Source: Apostichopus japonicus | Taxonomy: Eukaryota; Echinodermata; Holothuroidea; Aspidochirotida; Stichopodidae | Length of the DNA: 64,000 bases | Reading direction: 5' to 3' | Assembly: GCF_037975245.1 (NCBI RefSeq) | Contig: NC_092569.1 | Coordinates: forward strand, 33,255,668 to 33,319,667 | Part shown: positions 24,372 to 35,771 of the stretch, one piece after another | How positions within the stretch are numbered: position 1 is the first letter of the stretch | Layout of the letters: each line of letters opens with the position of its first letter | Program-made: the position numbers and the translations under genes | The notes under the pieces: model-generated | The model's database searches: none | The model's input: only the letters and a program-made list of their open reading frames with translations | Told to the model about the DNA's origin: nothing

Positions 24372-25339
24372 CTAGCTGTATAGACTCGGTATGATATCAT
24401 AATTATCCACCTTTTCATTCTCCTTCTCACTCTCTACAATAATGCATTTGATCGTCCTGATAATTGCATCAATGGACGCAGCGAGTCCAATTCTATCACA
24501 AACAGTATTTTTATCGCTTTTTATGACGTTATATTGCGAAGCGGTATTTAGCGCCAATTTAAACTTTGCCCGACTGGCTTGAAATTCTATATTTCAATAA
24601 TAAAGACAAAGCTCATTTTTTCAACGTCATTTCGATTGCCTCCGACCTGTGGTAACTTTCTTAATTTTGTTTTACATTTTTTTATGTCTTTTTTAACATG
24701 CCGCATTTTATTCAAGTAGAAAAGGAAAGATATGAGACTTAAAAAGTAAGAGCAAGTGTCATTGCTGTATATACGCCACAAATTATTATGCCATTGCATG
24801 TTGCATTTCCGACTTATTAACGTACACGACTACGTCACATCCGCTTGGAGTTAAAAGACGGGGAAATCGGGATTTAATTTACAAAACTTACCTTTGCAAT
24901 TAGCTCTCAAGGTAGTTATAAGTTTCAAGTTCACAGATCTTTCCAGTGCTGTGGGGTTTGCCTTAGAAAATATTCTTATGAAGCGCCCTCACATTGAGAG
25001 CAAATTACACTGAGCTAATACATGGATATCACGTGAAAGCATCGGTCTGCCATAATATGCATTCGGAGGTTTAGCTTCCTAGACCTCTTCATTTAGACAC
25101 CATAATTAATCAGGCTAACCCTAATGGTAAACCTATAGGGTTAGGGTAAACTTCCAGCGGCCGCCATAATTGTTTGGAAAATTCTTATCGAAGTCGAAAA
25201 CCTTTCCGCTTAATGCCGCACATATAAATTTTAGTTCCAACCAAGATTTTGACTTTCTTAAGACTTTTTGGACATGCTGCATTCTCCTGTGATTCTGTGA
25301 CGTTATCACAGTCGTTTGGAAGGTGGGGAAGTTTTCCAT
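24372..25339 (-). CDS. Unrecognised 137-residue helical protein, three exons
   Basis: On the - strand the exons are 25,339-25,202 (starts ATGGAAAACTTC, donor GTTTTC), 24,961-24,892 (acceptor ttttctaag, donor GTAAGT) and 24,577-24,372 (acceptor tttcaag, stop TAG). Lengths 138, 70 and 206 bp total 414, exactly 138 codons, and all three phases agree. The protein is rich in Lys, Ala and Leu and looks mostly helical. Examples are QKVLRKSKSWLELKFICAAL in exon 1, ALERSVNLKLITTLRANCK in exon 2 and DRIGLAASIDAIIRTIKCII in exon 3. No signal peptide or membrane span is seen. I do not recognise the family. The reading rests on consistent phases and borders; the first donor is the weakest part. Confidence 0.5.
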
Positions 25340-25931
25340 AGAAACTATTAGTTCTGCAAGTTTCTTTCGATATTTAGCCTCAGTCTGAAAATATGGCCAC
25401 TTTAGTACTTTAACCCTATTTAACTTCTAAACCGGAAGTGGTATGAGCTTCCGTCCCGAATATGTTTGGGAACTAGTGACCCACTAAGCCATAAAATTAG
25501 AAGATCGGACCCCCCTTCAAAGACTCCCCCACTCTTACCCCCCCCCTACCACTCAGAAAACAGGTGTATTGGACAATATAGGCTACAAAACATATGCATT
25601 ATTGTGGATAGCTGATCATGTGAAGGTTTATATAGAAGTTACGTGTAACATGAAATGGCACTAATTTGTCACAGGGTCTCAACATTGCCTTACTGTATTT
25701 TATGTACCTAAAAGTTACAACTATGTCTTATTTAACTTTTTTTTAAACTTTTCCAGGAGTCTGAGTTTAAAGGCTCTCTTTCTATCACTCTGGCACATGC
25801 AGTACTGGTCAGTTGAAATGGTGACATGTAGGCATCACAATGGAAATAATATAATTATTTTGTGCACGTGAGATATAGATGACCCTGGTAAGATCCATTG
25901 ATCAAACTGTGCATCATATTCCGTGTATTAT
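25340..25931. other. Upstream region of the 137-residue gene, no gene seen
   Basis: This would contain the promoter and 5' UTR of the - strand gene. No TATA box is evident. A short telomere-like 'gggttaggg' occurs nearby at 25,137-25,146. Confidence 0.3.
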
Positions 25932-26321
25932 ATTATACAAATAATGAATGGTTATGAGTGCAAATATTTCATGAGTTGAAAGATGGAATGTTCCATTCAA
26001 CGAGGCACAGCCGAGTTGAATGGAAAAAATTACATCTTTCAACGAATGAAATATTTGCACTATTGCACGAATGGAAACCATTCATTATTTGTTTTATACA
26101 ACTCCTTCAAATTTGGATATAATTGGATGTAAAATGCACTCATGCAACAGATTGTTTTGAACAGACAGGTTTCTCTGCTCTTTTACCATTGAAAAAAGTG
26201 CTATCAAAAAAGTATAACGCATTGTTCTATTTCATAGAGTGCAATAGAGCGGATTTGCATGCAATCGACGAGCAATTGACCAATCAAATGGCCGGAATAT
26301 AATTAGGTGTTGTATAAAGGA
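25932..26321. mobile_element. Hairpin-rich inverted-repeat element (MITE-like)
   Basis: The ends read TTATACAA and TTGTATAA. The left half is a large foldback: AATAATGAATGG, GCAAATATTTCAT and GTTGAAAGATG are repeated in inverse order after a centre TCCATTCAACgaggcacagccgaGTTGAATGGA. The right part (26,100-26,321) is single-copy within the element. No coding capacity is visible. Exact ends and target duplication are uncertain. Confidence 0.5.
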
Positions 26322-27325
26322 GGATATTATACAGGGGGAACAGTGAACTTGGTCTGGTAGATCTACACGTCGTCGTCATCCCCACAGGCAAAAAAAGGGG
26401 GTGTATATTACTCTATATTTCATGCCGTTATGTAATGAAAACGCTATTTTAATATTCATGCAGGAAATGTAGCAGAAAAAGTTTACTTTTCAGATTTGGT
26501 GTGTTTGTTTTTGTGGTATAATTTGGTATTCGGTATTACGTCAATGCACTAGGTTTTTTTCAACTTCATTTGATTTTAAGAGCAAAACCGGGTTAAATAA
26601 GTACTTCAGAATCGCACATAAAGTAATACAACATTTCTGGTTCATATGGGTTGAGAGCTGAATGCAGAAGCACTCACTTCCTTCCGCAAATTGTTCTCAG
26701 GTATATTTCGAATCAGCCTGCTGAACTTTGGTCCGGTAGTTAGCTATTCAAACATCTTACACCACTGTGCTGCTGAGGTATTTTTCTTTATTATTCACTT
26801 TTCTTAAAGGATGAGTACATCATTTACAAATGGGTAATGAGCAGCCTAGTAATGAGCAAATAAGAAACCAGAAAGTCAAAGACTTAGTGATTCCTTGCAT
26901 AAAGGAGAAATTTTGTTAGGGCTTTGATTTTAACTTGAGAGATTGGGATATATCACGTTTGTAGGTTATTCACAGTTTGGGCTGTATTGACCTCAAATGA
27001 GTTTCGATCTTCACCAAAAACAATAGGGTTCTTTAATTGATATGGATCATCGATATACCAAGTACAAGCTACCTGAAGGTCATTTATTCTTTAATAACCA
27101 ACATCCCATACATACACACCGACAGTCACCTCAGCATAAATTTGTTTTTGCAGCGGGGGGGGGGGGTGCTAATTCTGACTCTTTTCGTTAACTGACAATT
27201 ATCTACGCCAGTCAATATCTAGTACATCTGAGCAAACGTTTTGCACGTAGTGCTGACGCATGTAACCTTTGGACTTGCTTGATCAGTTCCTTTGGGTATC
27301 GCCTATTTCTGTTAAAGCTACGATC
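26322..27325. other. Intergenic DNA with dispersed repeat fragment, no gene seen
   Basis: A fragment at about 26,990-27,090 ('tgacctcaaatga...caccaaaaacaatagg') belongs to the same repeat family as 27,836-28,110. A G run lies at 27,157-27,168. Confidence 0.35.
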
Positions 27326-27671
27326 TTAGCTCAACAGATCTGCAAACTGTGCTTGCAGTGGCTCGCATGAATTTATCAAGTTTAGTCTTCGTAACGCTAA
27401 AATCTGGCTGACGTGTTCAGGCGGGTTTTAGTAGGACCGTACTGGCATATCAAAATCGTATTGCTTACTACAAAGATACTGAACAGAGAGAACTATAATA
27501 ACTCAGAAACTTACGCGAAATGCAGCGCGTACACCGGTTTCGTTGCGACAGTTTTGTACGGATGCCTGATCCGGACGATAAAATGATATAGACTTGTGCA
27601 TCATGTTCGTAGGGCAGAAACATGTATGTGATGACAGTATGGTCGATGTTGGGTACCGTAGAATGGGTTTT
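27326..27671 (-). CDS. Candidate last two exons of an unrecognised gene
   Basis: On the - strand the segment 27,671-27,515 (acceptor agttttcag, donor GTAAGT) is open and leaves in phase 1. The segment 27,396-27,326 (acceptor cagattttag) continues that phase and stops at TAA. The predicted piece contains VPNIDHTVITYMFLPYEHDA and ends in FADLLS. A second frame of the first segment is also open, and no start exon was found, so this may be chance. Confidence 0.2.
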
Positions 27672-27835
27672 CTGAAAACTACTTCTCTTGACCTCAAAGG
27701 AAATTTGACAGGCATGAAATTCCACAGCGATTTTGTTCTCACCAAAGGCAATCTACGTGCTTTGTTCGTACATTAACGAAATTTCACTTTTAGAGTTATT
27801 TTTTTTTTACAAGATTTTCAGACTTTCACCTCTGC

Positions 27836-28110
27836 TGACCTCAAATGACTGTTGACCCGCGTCCAATATAATAGGGATCTTCTACACAATATGGGCCATC
27901 TACATACTAAGTATGAAATCCCTCCAAGTTACACTTTCCTATAAGATATCGTGTTTACAAGCAGTTTAAGAGGTTTTTAGTTTGACCTCTGTTGACCTCA
28001 AATGACCTTTGACCTCCACCAAAAAAATAGGAGTTTTTTTTCATAATATGGGTTACCCACAGAGTATGAGTTAAATACAAGCTTCAATTATTGAGATATC
28101 GTGTTTACAA
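27836..28110. repeat. Two tandem copies of a dispersed repeat
   Basis: Units at 27,836-27,965 and 27,990-28,110 share 'gacctcaaatgacc', 'aatagg', 'atatggg', 'agtatga' and end 'gatatcgtgtttacaag'. A third partial copy is near 27.0 kb. A (CA)n run follows at 28,119-28,139. Confidence 0.65.
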
Positions 28111-28444
28111 GAAAGTGTCACACACACACACACACACCCACACAATCACCATCGCATTCATTTCTTCAGCCTTTGGCAAGGAATCAAAAAGAGGCCTGTT
28201 TCTGGATATAATGCCCAGAGAATTACAGCAACTGAAATACAATGACTCAGACTTTTCTATTTTATTCTTTTTATTTCAAACCAAAGTATAGTATCAATGT
28301 AAAAATAAACGAGGTACACAAAATATAAATGTATAGGGTAAGAGAAAAGATGTGATAAGGAGCTTGAAATAAACTTGATTGAAATGTACTGTCAAATTTA
28401 TTAAAATCCCAGCTGCCTATACCACTCCATCCCCTCCGAAGACT

Positions 28445-28775
28445 TAATAATAACAATAATGACAACAACGACGATGATGATCTTTCTAATAATAAAAATA
28501 ATCATAATGACGATGATGATGACGATAATAATAGTAACAACAATACTACTAATAATAAGAATGATGACGATGAATAAGAATGATGACGATAAGATGATGA
28601 CGATAATAATAATAATAGTAATCATAGTAACAACAACGACAATAATAATAACAATTAGCATGATGAGGATGACAATGACGATAATAATAATAACTATAAC
28701 ATTAAAAACAACAACAACAATAATAATAACAATAAGAATGACGATGAATAATAATAGTAATAATAATAATAAAAG
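28445..28775. repeat. Compound trinucleotide microsatellite
   Basis: About 330 bp of mixed AAT, GAT and AAC triplets. Long open frames on both strands here arise from the triplet periodicity and are not genes. Confidence 0.85.
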
Positions 28776-30164
28776 GCATTTATACATTAAATTGCCCATG
28801 GATTGGTGTACCTGAAACTCTCAACCCGCCCACCCTCCCCCACCTCACCCCTCCGCTTTTCTTAATGGAGGTGTGCAAGTTATCATGGTTCACTATTTCA
28901 CTCAACAAATGCTGCAACATGCTTGGACCACATAAACACTGAATGCTCCAAACCACTGTACTTCAGATGTTGTCGGCAACTGTTTCCATCGTCGAGGCAT
29001 TTCAAGTAACACACTTTGCATTGAATTGGTGCCTTCATGAATAAAATGTAGTAAAATAAACAAATAGTTAGGAAGCAATACAATATATTTCATAGATTTC
29101 AAGAAGTTACAAAAAAAAAATCAGCAACTGTTCATAACTTTCTGCAGATCATTTCTCATGTTTTTGCTTTGTCGTGGCTCCTGCTTCAAGGTGTCCTGGG
29201 TTACAGGGTATTACACAAAGTCATTGCCCACGAAACCATGAGTATGAAGTATATAATTCAATGGATTTTAATTATTTCTAGAAGTTTATGCTCTTACTCA
29301 TATGCTATGATGATGCTATGATGGATGGCTAGTTGTCAGTTCAAAAAGAACAAATTAAAACCATGACATAAACACAATCATTTCACATACTGAGAGGTGC
29401 CTTGTACTTACTGCATTGGTCATGAAAGAAAACCCATATGTTACCTTCATGTTTAAAGTTAAGTCTCTATTTTTCCATTTCTTCTTTGTTTCAAGTTGTT
29501 TGCTTGTAACCCTATCAAGAATATTGTTTCCCAGAAGACATACTATGTTTATGCTTCTAATTGACAACACCTCTCAGTTTAAGTCAGATACAACCCCCCC
29601 CCCCCTCCCCTGCACCCTAAAGTACTATAAAGTGCTGACTGACAGGTGGTGACTCCCAGTGTCAGCCACTATAGAATAACAATACTTGTCCATACTTTTG
29701 GGGGTATTTTGGCACAGAGATTGGTCAAACTTTTGGCTTTAAAGGTAGTCAGTATAGGCCCCAAATTATAGCATGCTATAACAGCTAGAAGTTTTCAGAA
29801 AGTACTTTCCTGGAGGTCTTTACTATCCAAACTGTTCTCATAAATTGTTAAGGAGCACACAAGATGACTAATGTTCCTGTTAGGAAATTTCCTCGAAGTT
29901 TGTAATAAAAAAAAAGTTTAAGAATTTTGACCAAAGGTGACCATATTTGAATATCTAGCATATTTGGGGCCAATATAGCATACCCTAAAGAGGAACCCCA
30001 CCTGGAATTAGTGATTTACTTGAAACCCTCTCATGCATATCTAGTTTCTTTACCTGGCCTCTGTATTGCACAAAACATTTTACTCATTAACTTTTTTCCT
30101 TGTGTAATGGCAAGAGTTAACAAACACAAATAAACTCAAGAACAATAACTTATGCTTCCATTAT
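28776..30164. other. Intergenic DNA, no gene seen
   Basis: It contains a C run near 29,590-29,603 and short unsupported open frames on both strands. Confidence 0.35.
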
Positions 30165-30165
30165 T

Positions 30166-31353
30166 TTATTCAAGGGTCTCACAAGTATCGCTGGGTATTG
30201 GAGCCAGCGACTCAAAATATTTTAGATATAATTTGCAGAAAACAAAAGAGAACGGTGGACCACACTTAGGGCCTTCAGAGCTAGAAGTGCATCTGTAATG
30301 AAACATAACCAGAAAAGCATTAAAAATATGTGTAAATTGGTCAAACATAACAAAAAGGTTAACCAGTTGTACCTATACAGCTTCCAACAGTTGCCTAAAT
30401 ATTCCACAACAACATAGCATCGATGACTGAGAATAAGAATTACTATCAACGCAGACCATCTACTTAATTTGAATACATTAACAGAGGACATAGTCTTTAC
30501 GACTGTAATAAGACACGTCTGCCTACTCATATCCTGTGTAGATTTCATTCATTAAAACAACGGGACTTCAACAAGTCAACCCCACGGTAGGAATAACAAC
30601 GACACAACCATGTGGCACCGGCTTAACCTAGTGTAATTCACATGGGTAAACATTGTAGTAAAACTGTTGTAAGATAAGTATTATACTCAAGTAAACTGGG
30701 TTTCCTAAATGCATACAACCAGAAAATGTCGTTTGCTCATTGAACAAGACATAACTAGATACCAATATAAATACAGACATATGTACTTTAACGGTTAGTG
30801 GACGTGGCCACCTTTAAATACAGATATATGTGCAATCGTAAACACTAACGGTACATGGGCGCGGCCATTTTAACTACCGCCATCTTACTGAGGGCGCAAT
30901 TCCAAATCTGAATACTTCCCCAACGGGTCAATCTAAAGTACTTCCACACGTGTACTAACATGAGAATCATGCAGGTTCTTATGTTTATCTTACATCTTAG
31001 TTATGGACACAATATATATATATATACTCTTAATTATTACAACAGAAATGAGCATGACAAATAACAGACTTCAAGCCGCTTAATCGATGTTAAGACTATG
31101 ATTCCTACATACACTTAACGTTAACGGTAATCGACCAGTAGCCTATACACAGCGTGCACATTGTTAAATAGACCAGCCTACACTAAGCGAGTGAAACTTG
31201 ACAAAACACCCGAGTGAGCATTGAAACTATAATCGAACTGTGGGCTTGTTTTTAATACGTAAAACACACAAATTACTTGGAAAACATTACATATTGTCTT
31301 CAATATACGAATAATTACCTTTGAAGCTCAACTCGCCCAGCAACGTTTGACAT
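30166..31353 (-). CDS. Candidate two-exon gene for a ~54-residue protein
   Basis: On the - strand a first exon (31,353-31,319) reads MSNVAGRVELQ after GAGAATG and ends AAAG before GTAATT in phase 2. A last exon after gtttcattacag (30,292 down) continues that phase to a TAA at 30,166, with AATAAA overlapping it (30,165-30,170). The junction and poly(A) signal are good. The peptide is short and unrecognised, and other exons may lie between. A second frame of the last exon is open too. Confidence 0.25.
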
Positions 31354-31884
31354 TCTCGAAGAGAAAGTGTATGAACGTAGTTTACTAACAGCAGTCGAAA
31401 TAGAGTGTGTGGAGGGTCGTAAACAACAGACAGACCAGTGCTAAGATTATAGACGCTTAAACAATAGGGATAGTTGTTCTGGTTACACCAACATGCTAAG
31501 AAGCAGTTTCAGGTCAAAGGTTATCACTATGCGCGAGGAATTTGATGAGGTTATATGAGGGCGCTCGATATTCCCTCACACTTGCAAGAATATAAAGAAA
31601 TTCCAAGGGAACTTTACATAGCCACAGGAACAGTGATACAAATTTATGTGTTCACTATGCTGTCCCCAATTCCCACCCCACTCCTTTATCACATATTGTC
31701 ATTTTCTAATAAATTATCATGTGATTATTGCTATTGCAGTTGAAGTCTCCTTTTTACTGAACACTGCCTTGATATACCATTCTATGTGAGATCATACTCA
31801 CCTTCTACACAAGTTTTACAGACACACTATGCACAACATAAACTATACAGTATGTGGATATGAATCCAATTATTCATAAAGTAC

Positions 31885-31989
31885 CTGCACTTTTTGAGGT
31901 AATGTTCCTCCACAGGCTGATGTATGCTGTGTCCACCATTGTTCCATTTACCAGTTTCAGCATTAAACACTTTGGGGTGGTACAGTGCC
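31885..31989 (-). CDS. Candidate internal exon, unrecognised
   Basis: The segment lies between tccattttag and AGgtactt on the - strand and is open as LYHPKVFNAETGKW...IHQPVEEHYLKKC, which looks protein-like. It leaves in phase 2, the same as the first exon at 31,319, so both could join the last exon at 30,292. A second frame is also open. Confidence 0.25.
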
Positions 31990-32430
31990 CTAAAATGGAC
32001 AAAAATTAGACAGATAATATATGTGATTCAGTGACTAATGCATGTCCTTAACGGAAAACTGGGGAACACAGAATAGCAAATACTAAGTGGGAGAAATTAT
32101 GGAGAACATTATACAAGATGAACATTGTTCATGATAACTTTATCTGGAGTGGTGAGTTGCAAAGTTAAGCACAAATGGATTACAAGTGAAAATATGGGTT
32201 TATTTCCAGTCATCTAATGAACACATTGGCTTAAATACAAGAGATGCTCAAAATCATCCATTGTGAGCTCAGCCATGCCAACATGCTGTAATATTTGCAT
32301 AGTTCAACAATCTGCACAACTTTGTAGTTTCTGATGAGAAATGTATGCCTATGTGTGTAATAAAAATTTCCTTTTGTTTAAACTTATGAGCCTACAGAGC
32401 ATCCCGGTGGGAATCTTCAGGTCCACTTAC

Positions 32431-33655
32431 TACAGACATTGTAGAGTGATGGACAATAAAAAGCGAGATTATCACAGAGAAAATTCCTAAGTAGATAATG
32501 TGAGGAAATTCAACGAGAGCTTTGTCACTCAAAACTCCTGTAATTCCTTTTGTTACAAGTCTCATTATGGTGCCGAATAGTTGACCTTCTTTTTGGAAAC
32601 GGTTTGGCTGTATGATATCTGTTGATGGAATTGAACCACCTGCTGAATGAATTCTGCATCACCAGAACAGATTATATAATGGCCTAACAAGTTCCAAAAA
32701 GAAAGAAATCAATTTGGTCTATGTTTCTAGCACCTGGAATTTTAAAACTGAAGTCCAATTTTAGAGTTGAATGTCAAAAAAAAAAAAAAAAATCGTCCCT
32801 TAATACAATTGCCACACATAGGGAATTAAACTTTGGAAAATCATCAGCAGGGGGATGAATGTATGAAAATGATGAATCAGTCATGGATGTGGAGTAAATC
32901 TCCACTTTATGGAAAATACATTCAGGCATCCCACACATTTTGAGAAGATTTCATAAGGGAAGAATAATCTTGTGCAACCTGTAAAAATGTTATTTTGCAG
33001 ACAATGTTATTCATGGCCAATCACAATTTGCAACGAATATCATAACATGTACAGGCCTATTGAAGTTCAATGAGTTTACACAGTTGGAGACCATTGCATT
33101 TCAACATCTCAAACAGACCATTGTTTGTCTTCAAATCTACCATATTTCTGAAATATCATGGGGAAAGAATATCCTCTTGTTTGAACAAACATAGGACTGC
33201 AGAAGAAACATCATATAGCCTAGACCTATACCTGCCTGGAAGATCCACACGAATCGTCAACACGTTCCTCATCATGAGTTTCGTTTTCAGATAATTAGGT
33301 GCAGGTGCCATACGAGCTGTTAACTTTAACATTAAGTGTTAGGCCTTTTCCTATTTAATTATTAGGGCCTTGCCTACTCCAGTCTAACGTCTCAGTGTGT
33401 AACTTGAAGTCATATGGACGAATTGTCAAGTAACGCAATAACATTATTCTGTGCAAATCCGACCACTTTTACTTGGTATTCCTCAGCACAGTCACCGGGC
33501 ACAAATGCATTGCGTTCATATTAAAAATAGGAACTGAAGGTTTCACTTTGGTTGTTCAGCGTAATATAGTGACATAGGCCTTGGCTATTACTAACGTAAT
33601 TCCATGTACACCACTGAAACCGGGTCGTCATAAGTTTACACAAGGGCGCAGACAT
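32431..33655 (-). CDS. Candidate gene for a single-pass membrane protein (two exons)
   Basis: On the - strand, exon 33,655-33,592 begins ATGTCTGCGCCC (MSAPLCKLMTTRFQWCTWNY) and can leave in phase 1 at GTAATA. The exon from 32,642 (or 32,653) to 32,431 is open for about 70 codons, with QPNRFQKEGQLFGTIMRLV and a clear hydrophobic span HIIYLGIFSVIISLFIV. It then meets GTAAGT. The basic start may be a mitochondrial presequence. The downstream exon is unresolved: joining to 31,989 in phase gives an early stop. I do not recognise the family. Confidence 0.4.
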
Positions 33656-33745
33656 GTTGTTTATCCAGGAAATGCCTGCGATTGGCTGAAACCCTAAATC
33701 TCTTCTGAGATCTATTTTGATTGGTGCTAACATTCTGTGATAACG
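33645..33745 (-). promoter_or_regulatory. CCAAT-box promoter-like arm, right end of inserted block
   Basis: Read on the - strand it contains CCAATCAAAATAGATCT and CAGCCAATCGC and leads into ATGTCTGCGCCC at 33,655. It matches 18,971-19,062 in inverted orientation. It is the likely promoter of the membrane-protein candidate; the NF-Y type site is inferred from CCAAT. Confidence 0.45.
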
Positions 33746-34251
33746 TCGTAGTGTGTCCGATGACAGGAATTTGTAAGCAGTATGGGACGCCGAATATGTT
33801 ATTACCTAATTGCTACCAGTAATCCAAAGTGATCTTTGTTGTGTTAGAGGGTGGGACATAACACAAACATAATCAGGTGGATATATTCTAAACGTCTTTG
33901 GAATGGTATTTCTTTTTGTTGATGGAGAAAGATTTCAGTAACAATAATGGTTAGGACTTACATAGGCTGCTCCGTACAGTAGAAATAAAAACACTTAGAC
34001 GGAATGGAAGAAAATGGTGAAGTACGCGAGAGAAATTTAATAATATTCCGACAATGAGTTATTATTGTCGAATTTACTTAAATATTTCTAGATATGTGTT
34101 TGAATAAGCGCCTATCATTTATAAGTATGAGGCGATGGCTCTCCTCCGATATGCCACAGTGGTTGTCGTTAAGACCGCCTACTTACTTGTTGTAATATTA
34201 CAATTAGAGACACTAAAAACATATGTTTGTATAATTTGGCCAAAACACCAT

Positions 34252-34390
<139 letters not shown>

Positions 34391-34756
34391 ATGTATCGAT
34401 ATCATTCAGTGTAACTCACGGTATATATGCGGGTACAACCGTTTGGTTGTTTCTTACTACTAGTTGTCATTTTAATCCAGTGTCAAACATTTTGTCTGAC
34501 ACAGTAATATTTAATATGATCTCTTTAGTAGGCTTATATAATAATTCACTCTGATCCTCTGTCACCACATGCCGAATACAATCCTGTAATCAGAACTAAG
34601 TCATATTTCTCTACTAGGTTATATGAGGAAGGGGGCAAATGCTTTAACACAAGAAGTATGAAATCCGATTTCTTGGCACGTCTGACAATATGCCTTTGTA
34701 TTATTGTAGTAAATAATCCAGCCACGATTCGTCATTTTTCAAGATGTATTTCCTTG

Positions 34757-34820
34757 TGATGTCATCACAATTCGAACACGTGGAACAGTGCTACGTGGCT
34801 CAATCACGTGATATCATAAG
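34757..34820. promoter_or_regulatory. CRE-like and E-box cluster upstream of FReD genes
   Basis: It contains TGATGTCATCA (34,757-34,767) and CACGTG at 34,777-34,782 and 34,805-34,810. The cluster recurs at 35,259-35,320 and, diverged, at 55,443-55,500. It therefore lies about 1-2 kb upstream of the signal exons of both copies 2 and 3. A regulatory role is inferred from this conservation. Confidence 0.35.
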
Positions 34821-35630
34821 GTTTATACGTCCATCAGAATCCGTTAAGTATCGTAAGTTGCCAGCCACGTTGTTTAGCATATAGTATATTGTACATACCA
34901 CCAAGGTAAATAGAAGGCATTACCTTGGAAATGATTGTGTAACGTTAAAGCAGTTAAGGTACTTGAAATCATAATACATAACATGGTGTTTATTCAAATT
35001 GCGTATGGAATGGGTAGTCGCTGCTCATGATCATTTAAAGTGAATCGTATCATTTGAACAGTCATAACTATGAGGTGATGGCTCTCCGACATGTCACAAT
35101 GATTGTCGTTGAGACCGCTTACTTCCTTGTTGTAATATTACAATTAGAGACACTAAAGACTTATGTTTGTATCATTTTGACCAAATCATCATGTAATATA
35201 CACCCATCGATTATTCAGTGTAACACACGGCATATATATTTCAAAATGTATTTCCTTGTGATGTCATCACAATTTGAATACGTGGAACATTGTTACGTGG
35301 CTCAATCACGTGATATCATACGGTTTATAGGTCAATCAGATTCCGTTAAGTATCGTAAGTTGCCAGCCACGTTGTTTAGCATATAGTAGCTTGTACATAC
35401 CAGCATGGAAAATAGAAGGCATTACCTTGCAAATGCTTGTGTAAAGTTAAAGCAGTTAAGGTACTTTGAAATCATAATAAATATCGTGGTGTTTATTCAA
35501 ATTGCGTATGGAATGGGTAGTCCCTGCTCATGTTCATTTAAAGTGAATCGTATCATTTGAACAGTTTACTGCATGAGTGATATTGTAATAAATAAGGGAC
35601 TGATATGAGGAAAACCATCCGATACATATA

Positions 35631-35771
35631 ACTAGTACGGTAACTACTGGTGCCACCTGTAACACATGTTACCGTGTTACGAACACAACGTATAAATTAC
35701 TGATGCACGGCTGTAAGACATGAACAGTAGTAACATGTGTCACAGGTGGCACCAGTAGCAACTGTACTAGT
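35631..35771. mobile_element. Short MITE with ~42-bp inverted repeats
   Basis: The left arm begins ACTAGTACGGTAACTACTGG. The reverse complement of the right arm begins ACTAGTACAGTTGCTACTGG and stays near-identical through CATGTTAC. It sits next to TA on both sides. The homologous stretch of unit 3 (about 55.67 kb) lacks it. Confidence 0.65.

Noticed and set aside
25111-25146. Telomere-like CCCTAA/TTAGGG pieces
   Set aside because: Only one or two units on each side; too short for an interstitial telomere.
28401-28815. Long open frames of 118-132 codons on both strands
   Set aside because: They come from a compound AAT/GAT/AAC microsatellite; composition is low-complexity Ile/Met/Thr/Val.
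30222-30548. 108-codon open frame on the - strand
   Set aside because: It runs across a good acceptor (30,293) and has no codon-level similarity to anything I recognise; more likely intron plus last exon.
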